A stretch of 64,000 bases of DNA from Lactiplantibacillus mudanjiangensis (lineage in GTDB: Bacteria > Bacillota > Bacilli > Lactobacillales > Lactobacillaceae). Below are positions 44,568 to 53,283 of the stretch, piece by piece (the first letter of the stretch is position 1; every line of letters starts with the position of its first letter). Under the pieces are notes generated by a model. That model was not told where the DNA came from. It saw only the letters and a program-made list of their open reading frames with translations, and did no database searches. Location of the stretch: NCBI RefSeq assembly GCF_005405385.1, contig NZ_BJDY01000007.1:1-64000 (forward strand), given 5' to 3'. Both the position numbers and the translations under genes were made by a program.

Positions 44568-45392
44568 ATGTTTAAACACTTACAAACATTCAAAACGGTT
44601 TACGAAACACGTAACTTCTCACACGCGGCTGAGCAACTCTTCATCTCACAGCCCACAGTCTCCACCCAAATCAAGCAATTAGAAAGTGAACTCAATACAA
44701 CGCTTTTCACGCGTAATGGTCGCCAAGAGATTCTACCAACTGCTAGTGGCACTCAACTCTATCATCAGGCTCAAAAACTGCTTGAAGAATGGGCCGCAAC
44801 CAAACAGTCGCTTCAAACGACGCCAGCAACTAATCGCATCACGTGCCGAATTGCGGCTTCGCATACGACAGCCAGTGTCGTCTTACCAACATTGTTACAA
44901 CAATTGGCACCGATTAGTGATCATTACAATTTTCAGGTTACCTTAGCCAATTCGACCAAGATTCTCACCCAAATGACCCAACACAAACTTGATTTCGGTC
45001 TCGTTGAAAAACCGATCGTCACAGACCGTATTCATCGGTTAGCTTTTGGGCAAGATGACTTGGTGCATGCTGGTGACTTTGCCAGTCCACTCTGGCTCAT
45101 CCGTGAACCGAACTCTGGCGTCCGTCATTACACCGACGCTTACTTAAAAGCGCACAATATTAAGCCAGCCCAAGCAATGGTCATTCACAGTAATCAGATT
45201 ATTGCGGACTTGCTCAGCCAAGGTGTTGGTCAATCGATTATTTCTAAGCATGTGGTCGCACCCGACGTGCCGACTGCTAGCCTAAGTGCCAATTATCATC
45301 GTCAATTTTACTTATTAACCCAAGCAGACACTGATCCCAGCTTGCAACCGATTCAAACACAGATCACTCAAAGTTTACAAAAGTTAGCGTAA
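44568..45392 (+). CDS. LysR family transcriptional regulator
   Basis: A 274-residue regulator. N-terminal winged HTH: HLQTFKTVYETRNFSHAAEQ then LFISQPTVSTQIKQLESEL and LFTRNGRQEILPT. The effector-binding domain starts about residue 90. It is divergent from yeiH and is the probable activator of that gene, as in CysL/YeiE-type pairs; the co-inducer is unknown. The closing segment lacks unusual features. A strong terminator follows. Confidence 0.92.
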   Translation: MFKHLQTFKTVYETRNFSHAAEQLFISQPTVSTQIKQLESELNTTLFTRNGRQEILPTASGTQLYHQAQKLLEEWAATKQSLQTTPATNRITCRIAASHTTASVVLPTLLQQLAPISDHYNFQVTLANSTKILTQMTQHKLDFGLVEKPIVTDRIHRLAFGQDDLVHAGDFASPLWLIREPNSGVRHYTDAYLKAHNIKPAQAMVIHSNQIIADLLSQGVGQSIISKHVVAPDVPTASLSANYHRQFYLLTQADTDPSLQPIQTQITQSLQKLA

Positions 45393-45394
45393 TC

Positions 45395-45430
45395 GAAAAC
45401 GGTCGCGCCACTTAGGCCCGACCGTTTTCT
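45395..45430 (+). terminator. terminator of the lysR gene
   Basis: Hairpin GAAAACGGTCG/CGACCGTTTTC. Confidence 0.88.
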
Positions 45431-45459
45431 TGAGGGAGTTATCTTGGTACTTTAATATT

Positions 45460-45497
45460 TTGGCTAATGCTTTGATGCGGGCATTAGCCAATTTTTT
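45460..45497. terminator. terminator of the lysozyme-like secreted protein gene
   Basis: Hairpin TTGGCTAATGC/GCATTAGCCAA with T-run on the plus strand and A/T-rich flank on the other; serves the minus-strand gene at 45521 or both. Confidence 0.75.
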
Positions 45498-45520
45498 ATT
45501 GTTTAGCTTTCTGATTTTGG

Positions 45521-46129
45521 CTAAAAGTACCCATGCCCTTGCCAAAAAGTCTTCGCCTTCACCCACGTCCCATAGCGTGAGGCGACGTACATATTCGCCA
45601 CATATTCCTGGTTAGCGGCTGATAGATCACCACCAAGGTATGACTTAGTCAGCTGATACTTGCCATAATATAAGCCATTAACTGCGGTATAAGAATTGCC
45701 AGACTCTTTCAACGCAATATATTTTTTAGCGGCATTTTCACTGGCCGTCGAATATGGATTATGGCCGGATTTTAAATAGCCCCGCCAGATCCAACCACCG
45801 TGTTTGCCATTACCAGAGACCACATGATAATAAATGCGATACTTCCCGGTACTTTTAACTTGCACCTTTTCATGCATATCGGTGGTCCACGTTGTATTTG
45901 GATTACGCTTCATATAGTTCCAGCGGTAACCCAAATGATGTGAATACCGTGCCCCACTGAACGTATAGTATGTATGCTTTCCCATCGACTTACGCCAAAT
46001 TAATTTTACACTGTTACTGCGGCTAGCCGAATAAGAACTAGCTTGTGCCAGCACTGGCACTGCACTTAACATGGTCATTCCTAGCGCCCCCAACGCCAAT
46101 TGTTTCATGATTTTGTGAGCTAACTTCAA
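45521..46129 (-). CDS. secreted protein with APF/transglycosylase-like C-terminal domain
   Basis: A 202-residue exported protein: signal peptide (LALGALGMTMLSAVPVLAQA|SS), a beta-rich middle (RKSMGKHTYYTFSGARY ... GKYRIYYHVVSGNGKHGGWI, an SH3-like wall-binding pattern), and a C-terminal lysozyme-like domain (ALKESGNSYTAVNGLYYGKY, then ANMYVASRYGTWVKAKTFW) with the conserved Glu-Ser-Gly of aggregation-promoting-factor-like transglycosylases. This last domain is shared with the LysM protein at 49778. The likely start is TTG at 46129, 6 bases after AGGTG. A WalR-consensus repeat lies about 115 bp upstream. Confidence 0.82.
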   Translation of the reverse strand: MKLAHKIMKQLALGALGMTMLSAVPVLAQASSYSASRSNSVKLIWRKSMGKHTYYTFSGARYSHHLGYRWNYMKRNPNTTWTTDMHEKVQVKSTGKYRIYYHVVSGNGKHGGWIWRGYLKSGHNPYSTASENAAKKYIALKESGNSYTAVNGLYYGKYQLTKSYLGGDLSAANQEYVANMYVASRYGTWVKAKTFWQGHGYF

Positions 46130-46248
46130 TTTAATCACCTATATCTATGTTTTTTGGTAAATTGTCTATTGTATGAATGACTTTTGATATAAATATCCTA
46201 ATATAAAAATATTAATAATGGGGCGATGACGTGAGATGTTAAACGAGC

Positions 46249-46265
46249 TGTAATCTGTGTGTAAA
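46249..46265 (+). promoter_or_regulatory. WalR consensus box
   Basis: TGTAAT-N5-TGTAAA, an exact match to the published WalR (YycF) consensus TGTWAH-N5-TGTWAH, upstream of the wall-lysozyme-like gene at 46129. Confidence 0.5.
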
Positions 46266-46303
46266 TTTTTGTCATCAAAACACAAAACTTTAATCTAAAA
46301 AAA

Positions 46304-46338
46304 ATAAAAAAGGCGTTTGGAAATTAATCCAAACGTCG
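46304..46338 (-). terminator. terminator of the glycosyltransferase pair
   Basis: Minus-strand hairpin CGTTTGG/CCAAACG followed by a T-run. Confidence 0.85.
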
Positions 46339-46346
46339 AACTTAAA

Positions 46347-47852
46347 TTACATCAGTTGTTGCCATTGTTGCCAGACAGTCGCTTCGCTGAATTGTGTACT
46401 ACTCCGATAAGCCCCATCAATCAGCTTTTGTTGCCGCCGGGGATTCTCTAACGTTCTCACTAAAGCCGTCACCAATTGGTCAATTGCACCGGCTTTAACC
46501 AAATAACCATTAGTCCCTGATTTAATCACTTCTTGTGGCCCGTAATTAATATCATAAGCAATCACCGGCACCCCGTGACTTAACGCTTCAACCAGCGATA
46601 GTGGTTGCGCATCACTCACCCCGGTATAGACATAAGCCCCAGCTTGATCATAAACAGCCGCCAAGTCCGGCTGATAACCCGCAAAGGTAACCACATCGGT
46701 TAATTGCAATTGCTTAACCTGTGCTTTTAAATCATTTAACGCCCCACCATATCCATAAATCCTCAAAGTCGCATCGGCAATATGGTGGCGGACTTGTTGA
46801 AACGCAGTGATCAGCTGATCAACTTGCCGTTCTTGATCAAGCCGACCGGTATAAATAATCTGATGGGCTTGCCGTTCACGCAACCGAATTTGTGGTCGTT
46901 GTGCCTGACTCGTTGGCACTACTGCCGCAGAAATATGGTAGATCGGTCGAGCTGGTCGACCACCCAGCCATTGTGTTAAGTCTTGGCGTTGTTGATCAGT
47001 GCTCGTAATCAGTCCGTCCAACTGTTCTAAATGCTCATGAATCCCATAAACGTAAGCATTATTCAAATTCGAATAAACTTGATCAGCCGGATCAATCGCA
47101 TGTGTCGTTGGCAACCACAAGTATTTTTTAGCTGGTGTCTGCATATTAATCACCGGCCATTGCGTGGCTAGTGGCCGATCCGCGATAAACGTATTGCGAT
47201 TACCATTAGCGAGATTCAACTCATCTAAGAAGAAACGGAACCACTCATCTTCATTATTGAAATAATAATCTTGCCCTTGATAATTAATCAATTTGCACAA
47301 TGACACCACATTAGCGCCCGCATCATTATGCGTATAGTATTGTTCGGCTAAGCGGCGACCGTCAAGATGATAGAATACATCACTGATGGGTTCTTGGGCT
47401 GGTGAAAAGAATTCATCACGAGCTTTAAAGCCGCGTTCGTCATAATCCGTTCGTTGCACCAAATTACCAAACGTATCAAAGATTTCGACAAAGTACACAT
47501 GACCAACTGTACTCGGGACAAAATGAACTTTAGCCACTAATCGATCACCATCATGAACTTCACTCACATTAGGATTTGGTTTAATCGTATAATCAGCCGG
47601 CCAATTGAGATCTTCTATCTTCATCACACGACTCGGAATCGTCTCTGAACCGCGGAAGAAATCAAACAAATTCACAACTTGGTCATCGGCTAACTTAAAC
47701 CGCCGCATATTTTGGTGTAAGAGCCCATCAAAATGCCGAATGACTAATTTAGCGGGGGTCTGTTGGTCAGCGAATAATTGAAGTCGTTTAAACTCAGCAT
47801 GTTCAACACCCGAATTTAACGCCATTAAATATTGATTCACAAAATAAAACAT
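46347..47852 (-). CDS. GT4 glycosyltransferase, second of a tandem pair (GtfB/TagE6-like)
   Basis: A 501-residue cytoplasmic GT-B enzyme. N-terminal third (FYFVNQYLMALNSGVEHAEFKRL) belongs to the DUF1975-like region seen in TagE/GtfA-type transferases; the C-terminal half has QIIYTGRLDQERQVDQLITAF, the nucleotide-sugar strand VVTFAGYQPDLAAVYDQAG and the GT4 motif SLVEALSHGVPVIAYDINYGPQEVI (E-x7-E like). It starts four bases after its paralogue. In L. plantarum a similar pair (tagE5/tagE6, gtfA/gtfB) glycosylates Ser/Thr-rich secreted proteins; teichoic-acid glucosylation is the older alternative. Confidence 0.88.
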   Translation of the reverse strand: MFYFVNQYLMALNSGVEHAEFKRLQLFADQQTPAKLVIRHFDGLLHQNMRRFKLADDQVVNLFDFFRGSETIPSRVMKIEDLNWPADYTIKPNPNVSEVHDGDRLVAKVHFVPSTVGHVYFVEIFDTFGNLVQRTDYDERGFKARDEFFSPAQEPISDVFYHLDGRRLAEQYYTHNDAGANVVSLCKLINYQGQDYYFNNEDEWFRFFLDELNLANGNRNTFIADRPLATQWPVINMQTPAKKYLWLPTTHAIDPADQVYSNLNNAYVYGIHEHLEQLDGLITSTDQQRQDLTQWLGGRPARPIYHISAAVVPTSQAQRPQIRLRERQAHQIIYTGRLDQERQVDQLITAFQQVRHHIADATLRIYGYGGALNDLKAQVKQLQLTDVVTFAGYQPDLAAVYDQAGAYVYTGVSDAQPLSLVEALSHGVPVIAYDINYGPQEVIKSGTNGYLVKAGAIDQLVTALVRTLENPRRQQKLIDGAYRSSTQFSEATVWQQWQQLM

Positions 47853-47856
47853 GCGC

Positions 47857-49386
47857 CTAATCCTCCTGATAGAATTGCTTGGCTGCGGCCATTAACGGTT
47901 GCCATTGTTGCCAAACCGCCTCACTAGAATATCGATTAGCATCGGCATAAGCATTAGCACTGTACGTTTGTCCCTTTTCGTCATCACTCAATAAAGCTAT
48001 CATCGCTTCGGCCAACGCCTTGACATCGTTTACCGGCACTAACTCACCATCGCGTCCCGGTTGAATAATCGCTTGCGGGCCATATTTGACGTCATACGCA
48101 ATTTGAGGCACGCCATGTGATTGACCTTCCAATAAAGCCAAGGCAAACCCTTCTGCTCGTGACGTTAACAAAGCCAGTTGGGCATGATCGTAAACCGTCG
48201 CAATATCTTGCGTGTAATCGTTGAAAGTGACTGCCGCCGTTAAATGTAAGTCTTGGACTAGTTGCCGTAACTTTTTACCTGTATCTCCATTGGCATAACC
48301 CCAGAACTCAAGCGTCGTATAGGGCAGTTTTTGATGAACTTGTTGAAAGGCCCGAATAGCTTGATCCTGTTGTTTTTCTTCTGATAAACGCGCAACAAAA
48401 ATAAGTTTACCGGGCGTTCGTTCTGACCATGGTACAGCCGGTGCCTGCAAGGTGTCATCAGGCACCACACCGACCGGAATCGTATAAACGGGGACTTTTT
48501 TCCCGTAACGCTCACTAAAGTCAGCCGTTTGCTGTGGTGTGGCCGCCGCTACCCCTTGCCAAGCGGACAAGTTATTTAAGGCATAAGCATAATTATAATT
48601 CAGCGTCGCCGTTTGTGGATGGGCCGGATCATTGACGTGATTACTATGTAAGTACATCACTTTGAACGCTTTCGTCCGCATACGCAATGTCGAATACGCC
48701 AACTCATAGGTCCGATCGACAATAAAGACCGACTGTGGCGTTTGCCGATTGAGTTCATCTAAGAAGAACCGCGTCATGGCCTGTTCACCAGTAAACGACC
48801 AATCTTGGCCATGATAATTGATGAAACGATACAGTGAGTTTTGCGTCACATTTTGTCGATCCGGCATATGGAAGGTTTGATAAACCACGTCGCCTTGCGG
48901 ATTAAAAACCTGTTCACTCGCCACTTGACCGTCAGCCGTGTAGAACTGTTCAAGGCCTTTAAAACCACGCGTATCATACCAATCCGTTTTGACAAGATGA
49001 CCAGCTTGATCAAATAATTGCACATTATTAAGCTGCTGATGGTCTGGTGCAAACGTATTGACGCGCATCAATAAATGATCTTGTTGATGCACTAAATAAT
49101 GATCGCCTTCCGCTTGCACCGTTAAACTCGCTGGCAAATGCAAGTCGGCAATCGTGAGCTTAACCGGGTGAAAATCCGTTGACTGTTGAATGAAATCAAA
49201 TAAATTAATCTGGTTTTCTTCTGCAATGCCCGCCGTTTTCAAGGTTCGATGCAAAGCCAACGCAAAAAAGCGTGTGACAATTTTAGCCGGTACTTGATGT
49301 TGATTAAACAATGCCAGCCGTTTCATTTCGGCATGTTCAATGCCTGATTTTTTCGGGTTGATGCTTGTATTGACAAAGTAGTACAT
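47857..49386 (-). CDS. GT4 glycosyltransferase, first of a tandem pair (GtfA/TagE5-like)
   Basis: A 509-residue paralogue of the next gene with the same architecture: YYFVNTSINPKKSGIEHAEM at the N-terminus, KLIFVARLSEEKQQDQAIRAF, LLTSRAEGFALALLEGQSHG and VPQIAYDVKYGPQAIIQPGRDGE (split here: VPQIAYDVKYGPQAI). The E-G-F/L-L-E-G acceptor segment is intact, whereas the partner has VSDAQPLSLVEAL, so the two may differ in catalytic role, as in the GtfA (catalytic) and GtfB (chaperone/acceptor-binding) pair. Neighbours are two Ser/Thr-rich secreted lysozyme-like proteins, possible acceptors. Confidence 0.88.
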   Translation of the reverse strand: MYYFVNTSINPKKSGIEHAEMKRLALFNQHQVPAKIVTRFFALALHRTLKTAGIAEENQINLFDFIQQSTDFHPVKLTIADLHLPASLTVQAEGDHYLVHQQDHLLMRVNTFAPDHQQLNNVQLFDQAGHLVKTDWYDTRGFKGLEQFYTADGQVASEQVFNPQGDVVYQTFHMPDRQNVTQNSLYRFINYHGQDWSFTGEQAMTRFFLDELNRQTPQSVFIVDRTYELAYSTLRMRTKAFKVMYLHSNHVNDPAHPQTATLNYNYAYALNNLSAWQGVAAATPQQTADFSERYGKKVPVYTIPVGVVPDDTLQAPAVPWSERTPGKLIFVARLSEEKQQDQAIRAFQQVHQKLPYTTLEFWGYANGDTGKKLRQLVQDLHLTAAVTFNDYTQDIATVYDHAQLALLTSRAEGFALALLEGQSHGVPQIAYDVKYGPQAIIQPGRDGELVPVNDVKALAEAMIALLSDDEKGQTYSANAYADANRYSSEAVWQQWQPLMAAAKQFYQED

Positions 49387-49585
49387 GCTAGCCGCCCCTT
49401 TTCAAAATTCCATCTGAATACTTTGCATTATAGCAAACTTCATTCTTTAACTACGTGATTAACCCATGAGTTTAATGCTTTCCTAGCAATTATTTTTATG
49501 ATATTAGTGTTTTTCTTCTATATTATAGCGCTAGTTAAATCATCAAAATTAACTGCGCAAATAAGTTTAATAAGTTCATTCATAT

Positions 49586-49601
49586 GTTACAGTACGTTAC
49601 A
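49586..49601. promoter_or_regulatory. WalR/PhoP-like direct repeat upstream of the LysM gene
   Basis: GTTACA-N4-GTTACA, about 180 bp before the LysM gene. Same half-sites and spacing as the element before the GH25 gene (8557-8572). The rest of 49387-49777 is A/T-rich with no ORF. Confidence 0.4.
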
Positions 49602-49777
49602 ATAATCGCCTTTTATTACAAATTGTCACTTAAAACGTAATATCCTGTTGATTGTCCTGAAACATTCACCCGTTATACTAGGTTTTGTTGTTTGGTTGAC
49701 GCACCCAAATGATGCGCCAAGCAATTTATCGTAAATGGAAGTTATCCAAGACAAAATACAGGAGTGAATTAATTTAT

Positions 49778-50413
49778 ATGAAGATTAAAAGTTTACTATT
49801 ATCGACCGTTGCCGCAGCTGGTTTGTTCGCAATCGGTACAACTGCCGCTAACGCTGATACAGTGACCGTTAAATCTGGTGACACGGTGGCTTCAATCGCC
49901 ACCACGTACAACACAACTGTTTCTGCAATTGAAAAAGCCAATAACTTAAGCAACGTTAACTTAATCTACGTAGGCGACCAATTGGAAGTTAATGGGACGA
50001 GCACAACCAGTTCAACGTCTACCACTAACTATTCAACGACCGCTAACACGACGAACAGTGCTAACACTAGCGCAACTACTACTAATAACAATACAACTAG
50101 TCAAAGTAGCACTGCAAGTAACACGAGTGCCACAACGAGCTCAACTGGAACTAGTTCATCAAGCACTAGTACCACGAGTTCAACGTCTAGCTCTGATTCA
50201 TCAGCAAAAGCTTGGATCGCTAGCAAGGAATCTGGTGGCTCATATACCGCTTCAAATGGTAACTACTATGGTAAATATCAATTAAGTAAATCATACTTAA
50301 ATGGCGACTACTCTGCCGCTAACCAAGAAAAAGTAGCAAACAGCTATGTTTCCTCACGTTACGGCTCATGGGCCGCAGCTAAGGCACACTGGCTTGCTAA
50401 TGGTTGGTATTAA
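49778..50413 (+). CDS. secreted LysM protein with APF/transglycosylase-like domain
   Basis: A 211-residue protein: signal peptide (residues 1-26, ANA|D), one LysM domain (about 28-72; VKSGDTVASIATTYNTTVSA ... VNLIYVGDQLEV), a Ser/Thr/Asn-rich linker (about 74-143) that is an obvious O-glycosylation substrate, and the C-terminal lysozyme-like domain (IASKESGGSYTASNGNYYGK ... NSYVSSRYGSWAAAKAHWL). LysM binds peptidoglycan; the C-terminal domain is shared with the gene at 45521. The ATG at 49778 follows CAGGAGTG. A 23-bp terminator stem follows. Confidence 0.92.
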   Translation: MKIKSLLLSTVAAAGLFAIGTTAANADTVTVKSGDTVASIATTYNTTVSAIEKANNLSNVNLIYVGDQLEVNGTSTTSSTSTTNYSTTANTTNSANTSATTTNNNTTSQSSTASNTSATTSSTGTSSSSTSTTSSTSSSDSSAKAWIASKESGGSYTASNGNYYGKYQLSKSYLNGDYSAANQEKVANSYVSSRYGSWAAAKAHWLANGWY

Positions 50414-50426
50414 GATTTAGCCGACT

Positions 50427-50478
50427 AACAACGAAACGCGCCGCATCCTTTAATTAGGATGCGGCGCGTTTCGTTGTT
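50427..50478. terminator. very strong bidirectional terminator
   Basis: Perfect 23-bp stem (50427-50449 with 50456-50478), six-base loop. It overlaps the stop codon of the small ORF on the minus strand. Confidence 0.9.
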
Positions 50479-50635
50479 AAACTAGCTCATCAGTCTGTAT
50501 AGCCGCCTTTGCTTTTCGTTCGGCGTCAACTTGTGCTTCCAATGCTCTGAGTTCAGCCATTTCTTTTTCATACCAATCAGGCCCCATGTAAAGCCGTGAG
50601 CTCATTCTTAACGTATAATCATCACTTCGTAGCAT
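50477..50635 (-). CDS. small ORF (52 aa) downstream of the HEPN-motif gene
   Basis: An open frame from ATG (50635) to TAA (50477) encodes a 52-residue, highly charged protein (MSSRLYMGPDWYEKEMAELR then ALEAQVDAERKAKAAIQTDE), probably one long helix. It has a good RBS (GGAGG, 9 bases from the ATG) and begins 18 bases after the stop of the HEPN-motif gene, so the two form an operon that ends at the 23-bp-stem terminator. No family is recognised. A partner or antitoxin of the larger protein is possible but not shown. Confidence 0.6.
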   Translation of the reverse strand: MLRSDDYTLRMSSRLYMGPDWYEKEMAELRALEAQVDAERKAKAAIQTDELV

Positions 50636-50653
50636 TATCAGTGACCTCCATTA

Positions 50654-51946
50654 TTATTCATTAACACCATATTTCAATTTTCTTATATAGTTACTAAAAA
50701 CTGGATTCGTCTTTATTATATCAAATACTGGCAGATTAATATTATTTAGCCTTTCAGCATCACTACGAAATGCCGACAAAAAGTTAATGGCACCCACAAC
50801 TATTTGAGACTCACTTTGACTAATTAAAGCCTGCCACAAACAAAATTTAGCATCATCAGTCGGAAAATTCCGATCTATAACATCAATCATTTCTTGATAA
50901 TCTTCAATTTCAAAAATTACATTTGCAAAATAATATGAAAGCCAAATATTAAACATATCAATCAAACATTCATCATAATCTCCGGCCTTAATTGCGCAGA
51001 TCACTAGATAGTCATATATCTGTCTAACGGACTGTGGCTGTACACGTAGATAATTTATCAATAAACGATTAAGTTTATCCCGATAAATTGCCGCTTGACA
51101 CTGCTTATCTTTTTTGACATTCAGTAAGTACAAATCAATCCCCAGATTAAAAATCGTATCAATCACCCATAGCACTTTGTCTTCACTAATGATCACAGCT
51201 TCCCCAACCATGGCCTCTGAATCCAACCGGACCATTTTTTTAGTTGCAACCCCATTATTATGCACATAAATATTCCGTAATTCAAAAATCTGTGCAATCT
51301 TTTCCTGATAAGACTGTAATACCGGAATTTGCTTAAAATGCCGCACTTTTGTCTGCGTACATATTTCTAAATAAGTCTCTAACCAAGCCGTTACTGAAGC
51401 ATATTGACGATCACGAATTAAACTTTCAACCAATTCAGCGTGCATATTATCAATACTCCCAGCCGCTAATAATTGTTCAAAGGTTAAAGTCCGTTTAGCG
51501 ACGTAGGCTTGCTTTTGATAAACATGACTTAATTCAAACCGTAATAGATCCCCAATAAAGATCTCAAAAATACTGCAAGCATTAATCACTAATAAAGTGA
51601 ATTGCTTTTGTAGTTCCTCATTGGCCTGTTGGCGCGCCTGCTTAATACGCAATAAAAGCAATCGGACATAATCATTATTGGTATCTAGCCACTCACCACT
51701 ATCACCTTGCATTAGATGATCATAAATAAACTGAGTTTCTTCATCCATCACTACGGGATCTTGCAACGTTGTTTTCTTTAATGCGATAGCCTGTCTCAAC
51801 GGTTTTAACTCGCCATCATTTTGTTCATAAATACTTTCTGTTAAGCCTCGCTTCAAGGCAAACAAATCTGTATCTTGCATCACCATCATGCTAACCACAA
51901 ATGTTTCAAAAATTTGAAAATGTTTCCCCAATAACACCTTGTCCAT
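50654..51946 (-). CDS. HEPN-motif protein, possible RNase or defence protein
   Basis: A 430-residue, mostly helical protein. The segment IAQIFELRNIYVHNNG (R224 to H229) is the R-x4-H motif with the surrounding E-x-R-N and H-N-N-G that marks HEPN ribonuclease-type domains such as RiboL-PSP-HEPN. Upstream helices (FTLLVINACSIFEIFIGDLL) fit the start of that domain. The first 110 and last 180 residues match nothing I recognise. The gene is more A/T-rich than its neighbours, which hints at transfer. RBS GGGGG before ATG. It is followed by a 52-residue ORF. Confidence 0.65.
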   Translation of the reverse strand: MDKVLLGKHFQIFETFVVSMMVMQDTDLFALKRGLTESIYEQNDGELKPLRQAIALKKTTLQDPVVMDEETQFIYDHLMQGDSGEWLDTNNDYVRLLLLRIKQARQQANEELQKQFTLLVINACSIFEIFIGDLLRFELSHVYQKQAYVAKRTLTFEQLLAAGSIDNMHAELVESLIRDRQYASVTAWLETYLEICTQTKVRHFKQIPVLQSYQEKIAQIFELRNIYVHNNGVATKKMVRLDSEAMVGEAVIISEDKVLWVIDTIFNLGIDLYLLNVKKDKQCQAAIYRDKLNRLLINYLRVQPQSVRQIYDYLVICAIKAGDYDECLIDMFNIWLSYYFANVIFEIEDYQEMIDVIDRNFPTDDAKFCLWQALISQSESQIVVGAINFLSAFRSDAERLNNINLPVFDIIKTNPVFSNYIRKLKYGVNE

Positions 51947-52034
51947 TTTGCGTTCCCCCTTAACACTCGGTTAGGGTTTGATCATAACATGCCTTTGACT
52001 TACAAAACCGACTTCATCATAATTTTAGGGAACA

Positions 52035-52583
52035 TTAGTTCGATTGTAATGTTAACCGATATTGACGTGGTGTTTGGCCGAATTGTTGTTTAAAACACGT
52101 GCTAAAATAGGCACTGCTTTGAAACCCACATTTTTGGGCAATCACTTTACTTGAAAGTGTCGTGGTCAATAATAACAGTTGCGCTTGTTGCAACCGCACT
52201 TGCTTCAACGTGGTTAATGGCGTTTGTCCAGTTTCAGCACGATACACATGTTGTAAATAACTAGGGGCCCCATGGGCGAGTTGCGCTAACTTGGCTAATG
52301 GCAATGGTTCAGCGTAATGGGTCTTAATCAAGTCATCGATTGTCGCCACCCAACTAGCCGATGTTACCGCTAAACCAGCGGGCCGGCATCGTTTGCATGG
52401 ACGAAAACCAGCTGCCATCGCTGCTGTAGCCGTTGGAAAAAGCTGCACGTGCTCGTGCCGTGGCACACGCGAATGACAACTTGGGCGACAAAAAATCCCG
52501 GTACTGGTGACCCCATAAAAAAATTGACCATCTGCGGTGGCATCGTTTGTTTGAATAGCGCGCCATTGCTCAGTCGTCATCAT
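52035..52583 (-). CDS. adaA: AdaA-type methylphosphotriester-DNA methyltransferase / AraC regulator
   Basis: A 182-residue protein that takes methyl groups from DNA phosphotriesters and becomes a transcription activator. The N-terminal Ada domain has the four zinc cysteines C32, C36, C63 and C66 (FCRPSCHSR; CKRCRP). The C-terminal AraC-type HTH (about 85-180) has LPLAKLAQLAHGAPSYLQHV and SSKVIAQKCGFQSSAYFSTC with FKQQFGQTPRQYR. It is divergent from ogt (gap 144 bp), so it probably activates that gene and itself as the adaptive response. Confidence 0.95.
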   Translation of the reverse strand: MMTTEQWRAIQTNDATADGQFFYGVTSTGIFCRPSCHSRVPRHEHVQLFPTATAAMAAGFRPCKRCRPAGLAVTSASWVATIDDLIKTHYAEPLPLAKLAQLAHGAPSYLQHVYRAETGQTPLTTLKQVRLQQAQLLLLTTTLSSKVIAQKCGFQSSAYFSTCFKQQFGQTPRQYRLTLQSN

Positions 52584-52727
52584 TCGCTTTCACCTCTTTA
52601 AGTAGCTCTAGCATACCAAATTACAGTCACAAACGCGCAGTTAAAGAATTAAAAAGCCAGATTTTGAAACTTTTTCCTAACAAAATCTGCTATACTGGCC
52701 GTACTTTATTAACGGAGGCTCACATTC

Positions 52728-53219
52728 ATGCAACTCACTTTAACCAAGATGACGTTTCAATATCACACTTACTGGCTCGGTTCAACGCCACAAGGGTTAG
52801 CGTTTATCGGTGGTCAAGACGCCCCAGCTGACGAATGGCAACGCTGGTTTAAAACGGCCATTATTGATCCAACGGCTAACCAGACTGCCAAAGCGGCTTT
52901 AACTGACTACTTGGCTGGCCGATCAACAACCTTCTCACTGCCGCTCGATCAAACTTACGGCACCCCGTTTCAACAAACGGTCTGGCATGTGCTCACAACC
53001 ATTCCTTATGGACAAACGCGCACATACGCCGATATTGCCAACCAATTAAATCGTCCCACTGCGGTTCGTGCGGTAGCCACTGCTATTGGCCGCAATCCAC
53101 TGCTAATTATCGTTCCTTGCCATCGCATTATCCGTAAAGATGGCGGTTTAGGTGGGTATCGTGGCGGGCTTGCCATGAAGCAAGCTTTATTAAGTCTCGA
53201 ACAAACGTCCCAAAAATAA
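52728..53219 (+). CDS. ogt: methylated-DNA--protein-cysteine methyltransferase
   Basis: Directly repairs O6-methylguanine in DNA by transfer to its active Cys. The 163-residue protein has the signature IIVPCHRIIRKDGG (C131), the DNA-binding helix-turn-helix GQTRTYADIANQLNRPTAVR-like region and AVATAIGRNP. The ATG has GGAGG at normal distance and a -10 TATACT lies upstream. Together with the divergent adaA it forms an alkylation-repair pair. Confidence 0.96.
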   Translation: MQLTLTKMTFQYHTYWLGSTPQGLAFIGGQDAPADEWQRWFKTAIIDPTANQTAKAALTDYLAGRSTTFSLPLDQTYGTPFQQTVWHVLTTIPYGQTRTYADIANQLNRPTAVRAVATAIGRNPLLIIVPCHRIIRKDGGLGGYRGGLAMKQALLSLEQTSQK

Positions 53220-53283
53220 TTGCAATCCCTAGATAACTCTGCCATGATTAACCTATTCTATTATTTCATTAGGGGGCGACATC

